A stretch of DNA of 64,000 bases. Source: Paenibacillus mangrovi (GTDB taxonomy: Bacteria > Bacillota > Bacilli > Paenibacillales > Paenibacillaceae). How positions within the stretch are numbered: position 1 is the first letter of the stretch; the number at the start of each line of letters is the position of its first letter. The translations under genes were made by a program, and so were the position numbers. Where the stretch lies: positions 186,001 through 250,000 of the forward strand of contig NZ_JALIRP010000001.1 in assembly GCF_022898935.1 (NCBI RefSeq), given 5' to 3'. Positions 28,601 to 37,200 of this stretch are shown here, piece by piece. The notes under the pieces are model-generated. The model did no database searches. It saw only the letters and a program-made list of their open reading frames with translations, and was not told where the DNA came from.

Positions 28601-29744
28601 TAAGCTGAGAGATGGCGTAACGACGATAGGAACAGGTTGGTTATCCAAGGAATTAACTCTTCCTCAGTCCGTAACAGTAAAGTTCAACAAACCTCAATCC
28701 GTTGTTGGAAGCCGTATTTTCTGGGAAAAGGACAGTAACTGGTACACATATGATTTAGAAGTATCTACGGATGGTGAGGCATGGCAAAAGGCACTCGATC
28801 ATCGCTATGTTGGCGGACAGCATTTTACACCAGAGATCTTTGCGAAGCCTTATGACAACATCAATTATGTTCGCGTAACGATCAAGGACATCACTGCTGG
28901 CGGCGGGTTCAGAATAGGGATGGCGGAACTGGTGTTATATGGACAGGATTATGTAGAACCAGAGCCCAAGAACTTTGACTATGCTAGTGATCTGGAATGG
29001 GTATCAGCGCACAGTGATTATAATGCTGTACTTAAGGATGAACCCCAGTATGGTGGTTCCAATTTGGACTTAAACACGGCAGCAGGAGTCCAGACCTTTA
29101 CGAAAGGATTATCAGCAGATACAAATTCAGAGGTTGTATACAATGTAGATGGTCGTAAGTATACAAGATTCCAAGCCTATGCAGGAATTGACAAGAAAGC
29201 TCCTAAAATGGGTGGAGAAGCTATATTTAAAGTATTTAAAGATGATGAGCTCATCTATACAAGCCCAGTCAAGATGAGAGGCGACAACTGTGAATTTATT
29301 GATCTTGACATCAGAGGAGCCAAGCAGATTAAGCTTGTTGCTGAATGGAATAACAACCCTGATAATCCTGAAGCTAGGTACAATACGCATGTTGACTGGG
29401 CAGATGCCAAATTCATCTTAGCAACAACAGACACAACTGCACCAGCATGGTCAGCGGATGCTAAATTAACAGCTTCACATGTTGGCAAAAAAGTCCTTAA
29501 GCTGACATGGACAGCGGCTCGTGATAATACGGCTGTAACCAGCTACAAGGTTTACAAAGATGGTGTTGAATTCGTTACAGTAGCAGGCGATATCACTAGC
29601 TACACAGTCAATCACCTTTCACCTCAAACGACGTATACCTTTAAAGTTGAAGCATGTGATGCAGCAGGGAACTGGAGCGTCGATGGTCCGAGTGTAACGG
29701 TGACGACGGAAGCTATGCCAACTAAGCCGACTAAACCAAACTAA
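25608..29744 (+). CDS. Secreted modular GH2 glycosidase (beta-galactosidase type)
   Basis: Encodes 1378 residues from the ATG at 25608 after AAAGAGGTG; this start gives a proper signal peptide (residues 1-26), unlike an in-frame start 57 bases upstream. The GH2 sugar-binding, Ig-like and TIM-barrel domains span about residues 40-620. The acid/base is E444 in SLNETGY and the nucleophile E512 in FFTREWGD. Behind them come bacterial Ig-like domains, two CBM32 domains (about 838-970, 978-1110), an NPCBM domain (about 1124-1273) and a C-terminal FN3 (1275-1378). GH2 enzymes remove beta-linked galactose, mannose or glucuronic acid; galactose is the default guess. It has no SLH or LPXTG anchor. Confidence 0.85.
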   Translation: MKKITLWLLIFSFILGMEYSTTNVYAQSDRTDQITENSDGRKIMNFNSDWGFYRGDLAEAEAIDYDDQAFANITIPHTMRLEKKHANGGKAVYQGIGWYRRYFTVDEMYRGNTINIDFEGVMTDSEIYLNGEKIYTRNGGYVGFSVDITDKVKFGETNVLAVKVSSYDSPDTPPGKPLANLDFHYYGGIYRDVTMRITNNLHISDALQADQTASGGVFVTYPEVSKTSAKVNVKTHVINKNNTSADTKVVSKIVDKEGNAVAQGETDAASISAGGDKQFVQDLTVTNPKLWHPDTPYIYSLVSEVYNGSALVDSVTTKIGIRTIEYKADGFYINGERLYLRGANRHQAYQNIGDAAPNSMQYRDAMQIKENGFNAVRATHYPNDPAFLDAADELGLLVIECQPGWQNFTKTQKFYDLTLRDTREMIRRDRNRPSVILWETSLNETGYSAAWAKDATEIAHAEYPGNQMYTAADHGLQGSFYDVNYKVVDTNWEADPSKWTDFDPNKPFFTREWGDFEESSKALRKEGEGAMNTQILTRQRYLNGDGYSDWGGLDENDRIGGYFLWSWNDYARGSTTKTLGSGTVDIDRYEKYDYYWFQSMQSARNSIYGPMVFIASTYSQASSLNINVFSNCDSVKLYQNNELVKEMTREEALKSVPNIAKKGGSPIFTFTLDKFAAGELKAEAILDGNIVKTHTVRTPGQAAGIEIEVRDRGIMPVADGSDLIPVYFKVVDANGTVVPNYDGKIKISVTGEGELVGQNIERIGVEEQSVEGGIGFAFVRTSDVSGDINIHAAAEGLNAGAKTVSTVPYEGQFVPDGQHIPWVGGVDKLETTEQTYKNIAALKPVTSSSEQSGNFAKNAVDNDEGTRWCASGSSLPQWIQVDLQQSSAIAGFQIMWERSTNVYKYYIEVSEDGANWQKVVDRTSNTTPNGYEDTNLVETKGRYVRLTVVDRITNGDWASLFEFKIIPSENEEPGDMITDAKIESITSSSASEADRGTDKLRDGVTTIGTGWLSKELTLPQSVTVKFNKPQSVVGSRIFWEKDSNWYTYDLEVSTDGEAWQKALDHRYVGGQHFTPEIFAKPYDNINYVRVTIKDITAGGGFRIGMAELVLYGQDYVEPEPKNFDYASDLEWVSAHSDYNAVLKDEPQYGGSNLDLNTAAGVQTFTKGLSADTNSEVVYNVDGRKYTRFQAYAGIDKKAPKMGGEAIFKVFKDDELIYTSPVKMRGDNCEFIDLDIRGAKQIKLVAEWNNNPDNPEARYNTHVDWADAKFILATTDTTAPAWSADAKLTASHVGKKVLKLTWTAARDNTAVTSYKVYKDGVEFVTVAGDITSYTVNHLSPQTTYTFKVEACDAAGNWSVDGPSVTVTTEAMPTKPTKPN
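29430..29741 (+). repeat. FN3 module, near-identical copy 1
   Basis: The last roughly 310 bases of the GH2 gene closely match 33646-33954 at the end of the GH43 gene. Long uninterrupted runs are identical at DNA level, for example across the KKVLKLTWTAA and SPQTTYTFKVEA coding segments. Confidence 0.85.
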
Positions 29745-29811
29745 GCCAACATTTATTCCGGGATTATAGTTTTTTATAATCATATATCTAGTTTGAAGGA
29801 GGGAATTTATA

Positions 29812-32800
29812 ATGTTCAGTTCCAGACAAAAAGCAATGGTGCTGGTAATGCTAATTGCAATGTTTGTCAATTTTACACCTATTGCTAGTGCTGCAGACAA
29901 CGGAGATGGTACATACACAAATCCTATTATGTGGGGAGATTATCCGGATAATGACGTGATCAGGGTGGGAGACACCTATTACATGTCATCAACGAGTATG
30001 CACCTATTTCCCGGAAGTCCAATCATGAGTTCTAAAGATTTGGTGAACTGGACGTATGAAAGCTATGCTGTGGACAGAATGGAAGGAGACATGTACGACC
30101 TTAAGAACGGGTTGAATGCTTATGACGAAGGTCCATGGGCAACCAGCTTAAGATATCATAACGGTAAATTCTACTTGTTGTATAACATCAATAGAGATGC
30201 TGCATACGTTAGTATTGCAAATAGCGCAAAGGGTCCTTGGACGATTTACAAGTTAGAAGATGAACTATACGATCCAGGACTATTTTTTGATGACAATGGA
30301 AAAGTCTACGTTGTACATGGTCAAGGCCAACTCTACCTAAGCGAACTGAAGATCGTGAATGAAGAAACGGGTCAACTTTCCATTATTTCTAAGAAAGCCC
30401 CCGGTGCATCAAGAAATGGAAAGATGATCTACGATTATAAGGGTGGTCATTATAATGAAGGATCACATGTATATAAAATTGGAGAATATTATTACATCCT
30501 CAGCACGCCGACCTGGAATAAAGGTTCAAAGAAAGAAATAGCGATCAGAACCAAAGACTTGGCTGATGGTCCTTATGAAGTAAAGGATATCATGACCAGC
30601 TTTATGAATTTTACAGGCAATGGTATACACCAGGGGGGGATTGTAGATGTTCCTCAGGGTGAAGGAAAGGATCCAGAATGGTGGTCAGTCATATTCCAGG
30701 ATCGAGGCAAGCTGGGACGTGTTCCTACTTTACAACCAGTCAACTGGAAAGATGGATGGCCATATTTAGGAGAATTTGATGGAGAGAAAGCTGTTGTTAC
30801 TTATAAAAAACCTAATATACCAGGTTTGGGTACAACTGAGCCAAAAGCACCTGCAACATCTGATGACTTCAGTGGGAACAAGTTAGGTCTGCAATGGCAG
30901 TGGAATCACAATCCTGACAATGAAAAGTGGAGTCTTACGGAAAGACCAGGAAATATAAGACTTAAGACATCCAGTGTAACAAATTCTTTAGCCTATGCAA
31001 GAAATACACTTACGCAGCGAATCATCGGTCCGGATTGCACGGCAACTGTAAAGATGGACATCAGCCATATGGCTGACGGTGATCAGGCGGGATTATCTGT
31101 CATACAAAAAGATTCAAACTTCATTGGAATCAAGAATGAAGATGGAAAGAAAAGAATCGTTGTTCAGGATTTATGGACAGAAGAGGCATCAACTGATCTT
31201 CCAGAAGGAACAACGAATATCTGGTTTAGAGCTGAAACCCCAAGATTTGAATATCGAACGGAGTTCTCATACAGCCTAGATGGAGTGAACTTTACCAGAT
31301 TAGGCGGAAGATACGAGATGCGATACGGAACATACGTCGGTATGCGTTTTGGTATTTTTAACTATGCAACAAAAGCCCTTGGCGGATATATCGATGTGGA
31401 TTCATTTGAACTGACAATGACTGAAAATCAAGGGAATTTATTTACTGTAAATAAGAAGATTGATGCTGAACGTTATGATGATCAAAACTACGTTACTGAT
31501 AAAAATCTAACGATCAACGCTAAAACGGAATGGACCAATGATGATGTATACGACGGATATGACCAAAGTATGGCGAATATCAAAAATGGCGACTGGTTGC
31601 GTTATGACCAGGTGGATTTTGGGAATGGGGAGGCGAAATGGTTTAACGCAAGAATAGCAAGTGATAAAGCAAACGGTACGATTGAGGTTAAACTAGCTGA
31701 TGCAGAAGGAAATCCAGCTGAAACGATAGCCATACTACAAATTCCAAATACAAGTGATTTGAATGAGTATGTAAATGCTAAAGCGGAGCTTACAAAAGAA
31801 GTTACAGGCAAGCAAAAGATATTCTTAGTATTTAACGGTGCTGATACGGAAATGTGCAAGCTAAACTGGTTTATGTTTGGTTCTGGTGATTATCCGGAGA
31901 TTGCAGCAGCTCCAGCTCATGTTCAAGTGGATTCACCAAACAGCTCAACGATTGATATCGCATGGGATGCTGTATCCGGAGCATTACAGTATGATATCAA
32001 GATTGACAATAAGATCATAAGCAATGCTACAGGCCCATTTTCAGAAACAGGGTTACTTGCTGGATCCACTCATACCGTACAGGTTAGATCCAAGAACTTT
32101 GCTGGTTTCAGTGGATGGAGTGAGGGTGTCACTATAACAACAGAAGTCGACCCTGAAATGATTCCTTCAAGTGGCATGACGGTAACTGCTTCAAGTGAAG
32201 AAACGCAAGACGAAGATAATAAAGCGGCAAACGTGATAGATGGAAACATAGATACAATATGGCATACAAAGTGGAGTGGTGGAAACACGCCTCCTCACAC
32301 ATTGGATTTCAACTTAGGTGAAACCTATGACGTTTATAAGCTTAAATATATTCCAAGACAGTCAGGCGGAGATAACGGTATAGTAACCAAGTTCAACATC
32401 TACACGAGCATGGATGGTGTTAACTACACCTTGGTCAAGGAAAACGGAACATTTGTAAACGATTCCACTCCAAAGACAGTAACATTTAAACCTACTCAGG
32501 CTCATTATCTGAAATTTGAAGTATTGGCTGGTCATAATGGCTTCGGATCTGCTGCAGAAATGAACATTTATCAAAATGTAGATTCAATACCAGTCGTATC
32601 TGATCACAAGACAGCTGCAGCAAGCAGTGAACAAGCAGGTTTTGAGGCTTCAAAGGCTAACGATGTTGATATTGCAACTTCATGGAAGGCTGCTGTTGAA
32701 GATACGAAGAAGACTTGGACGGTAGACTTAGGAAACAAGTATGATTTGACAGAGATCGAGCTTGAATGGGCTGCAGAAAATGCTAGCAAGTACAAGGTCG

Positions 32801-33957
32801 AAGTGTCAACTGATAACAAGGTATGGACTCGTGCTGTTGACAGAACGGCGGATACAGAAAACAGCAAGGTTAAGACTGATAGAGTTTCAAATCAAGAAGT
32901 AAGGTATGTAAAGGTAACATTTACAGAAGGAATCGCTTCAATTGATGAAATAAAAGTACGCGGTATGAAGAGCGAAATTATACCGGAATCAAGCAATGTC
33001 GTATTAAACAAACCCGCTATTTCAGATAGTCAGCAAAGCAGCAATCCGGCATCAGCAGGTAACGATGGTGATGAGTCAACTCGTTGGTGCGTGACTGATG
33101 ATAAGAATCCACACTACTGGCAAGTTGATCTTGGCGGGAAATATGATTTAACGGGTTCTAAGGTCATATTTGAAAAAGCCGGTAAGGCCATGATGTATAA
33201 GATTGAGGTTTCAAGTGACGCTACAACATGGACTACCGTGATTGACCATATGAATAACACAACCAACACAGATCAAGTCAGAACAGATAACTGGACGGCG
33301 AAGGGTGCCCAATATATCAAGGTAACTGTTATGGGATATCCGGATCTGTGGGGAGGTTTCCGTGAGTTTGAAGCTTACGGTGCTAAATCACCGATAGTAG
33401 ATACAACAGCGCTAGAAGCAGTGATTGCAGCAGCTCAGATCAAAGTAGATCAAGCAGTCGTTGGTGATCAGCCAGGGCAATATCCGCAAACAGCAGTAGA
33501 TGCATTCAATGCAGCGATTGCAGCAGCACAAGGTGTTGTTGAGACAGCAACAACGCAAGTAGAAATTACAGCAGCGATCGAAGCGCTTCAAGCAGCGGTC
33601 AAAGCATTCGATGATGCAATGATTACTAGAGAAGAACCACCAGTAGACAAAACTGCACCAACATGGTCAGCGGATGCTAAATTATCAACTTCACATGTTG
33701 GCAAAAAAGTCCTTAAGCTGACATGGACAGCGGCTCATGATAATACGGCTGTAACCAGGTATAAGCTTTATAAGAATGGCGTTGAATTCGCTACAGTGGC
33801 AGGTGATATCACTAGCTACACAGTTAATCACCTTTCACCTCAAACGACGTATACCTTTAAAGTTGAAGCAGGCGATGCAGCAGGGAACTGGAGCATCGAT
33901 GGCCCGAGTGTAACGGTGACGACGGAAGCTATGCCAGATAAACCAACTAAGTTTTAA
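29812..33957 (+). CDS. Secreted modular GH43 glycosidase
   Basis: Encodes 1381 residues with a signal peptide (1-28, ..ASAAD). The five-bladed GH43 domain spans about residues 35-330: base Asp in DYPDNDVIRVG, the Asp of YDPGLFFDD and the acid in HYNEGSHVYK. A C-terminal beta-sandwich (about 345-540) follows, as in xylosidase/arabinofuranosidase subfamilies. Then come a CBM6-like domain (about 547-695), FN3, three CBM32 domains (about 784-922, 927-1053, 1060-1192), a FIVAR helical domain (about 1197-1273) and a C-terminal FN3. GH43 members release beta-xylose, alpha-arabinose or beta-galactose; specificity is not readable here. It lies 67 bases after the GH2 gene, probably in one operon. Confidence 0.85.
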   Translation: MFSSRQKAMVLVMLIAMFVNFTPIASAADNGDGTYTNPIMWGDYPDNDVIRVGDTYYMSSTSMHLFPGSPIMSSKDLVNWTYESYAVDRMEGDMYDLKNGLNAYDEGPWATSLRYHNGKFYLLYNINRDAAYVSIANSAKGPWTIYKLEDELYDPGLFFDDNGKVYVVHGQGQLYLSELKIVNEETGQLSIISKKAPGASRNGKMIYDYKGGHYNEGSHVYKIGEYYYILSTPTWNKGSKKEIAIRTKDLADGPYEVKDIMTSFMNFTGNGIHQGGIVDVPQGEGKDPEWWSVIFQDRGKLGRVPTLQPVNWKDGWPYLGEFDGEKAVVTYKKPNIPGLGTTEPKAPATSDDFSGNKLGLQWQWNHNPDNEKWSLTERPGNIRLKTSSVTNSLAYARNTLTQRIIGPDCTATVKMDISHMADGDQAGLSVIQKDSNFIGIKNEDGKKRIVVQDLWTEEASTDLPEGTTNIWFRAETPRFEYRTEFSYSLDGVNFTRLGGRYEMRYGTYVGMRFGIFNYATKALGGYIDVDSFELTMTENQGNLFTVNKKIDAERYDDQNYVTDKNLTINAKTEWTNDDVYDGYDQSMANIKNGDWLRYDQVDFGNGEAKWFNARIASDKANGTIEVKLADAEGNPAETIAILQIPNTSDLNEYVNAKAELTKEVTGKQKIFLVFNGADTEMCKLNWFMFGSGDYPEIAAAPAHVQVDSPNSSTIDIAWDAVSGALQYDIKIDNKIISNATGPFSETGLLAGSTHTVQVRSKNFAGFSGWSEGVTITTEVDPEMIPSSGMTVTASSEETQDEDNKAANVIDGNIDTIWHTKWSGGNTPPHTLDFNLGETYDVYKLKYIPRQSGGDNGIVTKFNIYTSMDGVNYTLVKENGTFVNDSTPKTVTFKPTQAHYLKFEVLAGHNGFGSAAEMNIYQNVDSIPVVSDHKTAAASSEQAGFEASKANDVDIATSWKAAVEDTKKTWTVDLGNKYDLTEIELEWAAENASKYKVEVSTDNKVWTRAVDRTADTENSKVKTDRVSNQEVRYVKVTFTEGIASIDEIKVRGMKSEIIPESSNVVLNKPAISDSQQSSNPASAGNDGDESTRWCVTDDKNPHYWQVDLGGKYDLTGSKVIFEKAGKAMMYKIEVSSDATTWTTVIDHMNNTTNTDQVRTDNWTAKGAQYIKVTVMGYPDLWGGFREFEAYGAKSPIVDTTALEAVIAAAQIKVDQAVVGDQPGQYPQTAVDAFNAAIAAAQGVVETATTQVEITAAIEALQAAVKAFDDAMITREEPPVDKTAPTWSADAKLSTSHVGKKVLKLTWTAAHDNTAVTRYKLYKNGVEFATVAGDITSYTVNHLSPQTTYTFKVEAGDAAGNWSIDGPSVTVTTEAMPDKPTKF
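33646..33954 (+). repeat. FN3 module, near-identical copy 2
   Basis: Matches 29430-29741 at the end of the GH2 gene. Both copies are the final module of their protein and both end in TEAMP followed by a Lys/Pro-rich tail. Confidence 0.85.
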
Positions 33958-33997
33958 GTTAGAGTAGAATCGTTTACTGTACTTCAGAAGAATAAAT

Positions 33998-34068
33998 CCC
34001 CTTCAAGCACATACTCGAATACAGCGTTTTGAATGCGTGAGCTGCGAGTGTGCTGAAGGGGGTTTTTA
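33998..34068 (+). terminator. Intrinsic terminator after GH43 gene
   Basis: CCCCTTCA..GCACA..CTCG pairs with CGAGTGTGCTGAAGGGG around a large loop and is followed by TTTTTA. It separates the GH2/GH43 unit from the GH101 gene. Confidence 0.8.
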
Positions 34069-34083
34069 TTTGACGCTTACCGT

Positions 34084-34123
34084 AAAATTGATCAAGAAAT
34101 CTAAATTATCATCATTAACCTAT
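34084..34123 (+). repeat. Upstream conserved element, copy 2
   Basis: Matches 25477-25516 at 37 of 40 positions and lies 45 bases upstream of a perfect cre site. It is a candidate binding site or promoter part shared by the GH2 and GH101 genes. Confidence 0.7.
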
Positions 34124-34169
34124 CCATGGTGGGAGAGTATGATGTAGACAGAAATCGTTCGTTAATATA

Positions 34170-34184
34170 TTGTAAGCGGTTCCA
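34170..34184 (+). promoter_or_regulatory. cre site (CcpA catabolite control) upstream of GH101 gene
   Basis: TTGTAAGCGGTTCCA fits the Gram-positive cre consensus WTGNAANCGNWNNCW at all positions. It suggests that glucose represses the GH101 gene through CcpA. Confidence 0.7.
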
Positions 34185-34208
34185 CTATTGTGCAATGAGT
34201 CGAACTCA

Positions 34209-34220
34209 AAGGAGGTGATG
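34209..34220 (+). promoter_or_regulatory. Orphan perfect Shine-Dalgarno sequence (candidate STAB-SD)
   Basis: AAAGGAGGTGAT is fully complementary to the 16S rRNA 3' end but lies 68 bases before the GH101 start, which has its own AGGGAGG. The nearest codons that could start give at most a three-residue peptide. The spacing to the upstream cre site equals that seen at 4209. Confidence 0.5.
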
Positions 34221-34287
34221 CTGACTTCATAGCCATTGCTTGAAAGGTATTGGAAATGAATGGATGAAACCCAAGGGAGGTAAATAA

Positions 34288-37200
34288 ATGTCACTGTCAA
34301 AGGTAATGAAAAACTTAGCTATTGTGGTAGCTTCTGCACAGTTGATTAGCATTACGATACCAGTATATTCAGGAATTGCGGATGCTGCTGCAAGTAATGA
34401 TGGAATCATAACATCCAATGAAATGTCTGTTGAATTAGATCAGAGTTTCCCAAGAGTAATCAAGTATGAGATAAATAACAAAGTGCTTCATGGTTCAGAA
34501 GAAGTATTGAACAAAATCAGAATCAACGGAACAGACTATGTACCGAAAGTGACGTACACAGAAGAGGCAGACAAAGCCCACTATGTGCTAACTGTTGATG
34601 AGCTGAATGTAGTCATCAATCTAACAATGACAGTAAAAAAGAATACACTTGATTTTGAAGTAACAAAGGTGGAAGAGAATGGTACAGCAAGAATACACAC
34701 CATTGAATTTCCAGACCATAGCTTGGTATCGGTAAGAAGTACAGAAGCGGGTGCCAAATTTGCCGGTTCCAGAATGGAAACCGCTGTCTATAAAAAAGGC
34801 GATGTGTATCAAGATGTATCAGGAACTCCTGCCGTAGATACTACTCCAAGAAACTATATGTACGCGTTCATCAACAATGATCAACTGGCAGCAGGGGTTT
34901 GGTCCAATGCATATGGTGATACCGGTGCTGATGCAGACAATGACAACCACCGTATTGTGAAGCAGACGACCAAGAAAACCGATTACTCCCGTACAGCTTT
35001 GTGGAGTGCTTCATGGGTATACCGTGGGAATAACATGCCTAATGATATAACTGAACCATTGCCACATACTAAAGTAGTTATCACAGAGGACGCAAATGCG
35101 GATGCGAAATTGGATTGGCAGGATGCAGCTGTAGCATTTCGTGATATCATGAACAATCCTGTAGGCAGTGATCGCATGTCCGAACTTGTTGTTCACCGTA
35201 TACCATTTAACTTTTCTAGCCAGGCAACAAATCCATTTCTCAAGACTTTAGATGAAACGAAGCGAATTTATCTATCGACGGATGGTCTTGGGCAGTGGGT
35301 GGAATTAAAGGGTTACCAAGCTGAAGGGCATGACTCCGCCCATCCGGATTACGGCGGACATATCGGTGTTCGTCAGGGCGGACAGAAGGATATGGATACG
35401 CTTGTAAGAGAAGCACAGAACTATAATGCATTCATGGGTGTACATATTAGTGGTACAGGTGCACACCCGGAAGCAAAGGCTTTTGATGATCAATTGGTTA
35501 ATTTAAATAAATTTGGTTGGGACTGGCTTGACTTATCCTATGACTTTGATGATCCAACCTACCGTAGAGAAGTTTATACGGGCAACCGAATGAATCGATT
35601 ACAGATGTTAAAAGCCGATGCGCCGACACTTGATTTTATTTATGCGGATGCATGGTATGAACAGGGCTTTAACGGAAGAAGATTTGCAAGAGAAGTAAAT
35701 TCTTTTGGCTGGGCGCTAATGACGGAGTTTCCGAGTGTATTAGAAGATGAAGCCGTGTGGGATCATTGGGCTGTTGACTACGATTACGGCGGTAAGGGCA
35801 CCAAGGGATATAGCAGTGATATCGCAAGATTTGTGCGAAATCACCAGAAAGATACGTGGATCGGTCGCCATCCAATCCTAGGCGGCACGGAGTCAACGGA
35901 TGCGGAAGGATGGGTGGGAAGAGTAGATTATGATGAAATGATCAATGTTGTATTCAAAACAAACCTGCCAACGAAATATCTACAAAGTTTCCCTATGACG
36001 AAGTACGACGTAAATAACAATGTGGGAAGAGTTGAATTTGAAGGGAATGTTGTTGCCGAAAGGACATCAGATGGAAAGAGAACATTTACGAAAGATGGTA
36101 AAAAGCTTCTTGAAGAAAATGTAACAATTACTAAAGCTTCCGAGGGTGGTAACACGTACGATAAGGTAACGTATTCAAACCTCAAATATTTATTGCCATG
36201 GTCGCCAAATGCGAATAAGACAAAAGACGAACCATCGGGTGCTGAAGAAAAACTTTATCACTACAATGAAAATGGTGGAACAACGACTTGGGAGCTTCCA
36301 AATAGCTGGAGCAATGTATCAACTGTTAAGTTATACACATTAACAGATACAGGTAAGAAAGATGAAAAAGTTATCAACGTAGTTGATGGCAAAATCACGA
36401 TTGAAAACGCAGCTGCAAAACAGCCATACGTCGTTTATAAAGGTGACGTTACGCCTAAGGTTGAAGAGATGAATTGGGGATTCGCAATGCCAGCCAAGGA
36501 TCCTAGCTTCAACAGTGGAAAGCTGGATAACTGGAACGTAAAGAGCGGAGCAGGAACAGTAGAACGAAATCATCGCGGACAATATGAATTAGTAGTTAAA
36601 GAAAATACAGAAGAAACCGTATTAGAAACTCAGTTATCAGGATTGAAGCCAGGAACCTACTCTGCATCCATATATGTTCAAGTAGGCAATACACCAAACA
36701 GTACAAATGCTAGTGATCCAAACACGGCAGGAAATGCAAAACGTAAAACGACGATTGGTGTGAAAGATTTCGGCGGAGCAGACATCACGAACTATACGGA
36801 AAGTTCACCGCTTATGAACTACATCTCAGCTGACTCCAAGCACAGTACCAATATGCAGAGAATGAGAGTCGTATTTGATGTAGCAGCTGGTCGGGATACA
36901 GCAACATTGTATTTGAAAGTAGCTCCAGGAACAGCGACTGTAACCTTTGACGATGTTCGCTGCGTACCTACTGAGAGAGTTGTACCGCAATCTCCAGATG
37001 TAGTCGTAGCTGAAGATTTTGAACATGTTGACCAAGGTTTGACTCCATTTGTTATAGCAGATGCTGACGGGGTAAGTGATCCTCGTACTCATTTATCCGA
37101 ATTACACGCTCCATACACACAAAAAGGTTGGAATGGAAACGCAGTTGATGATGTATTAAATGGTGAATGGTCCATTAAGTCACATAAAACTGGTAGCGGT

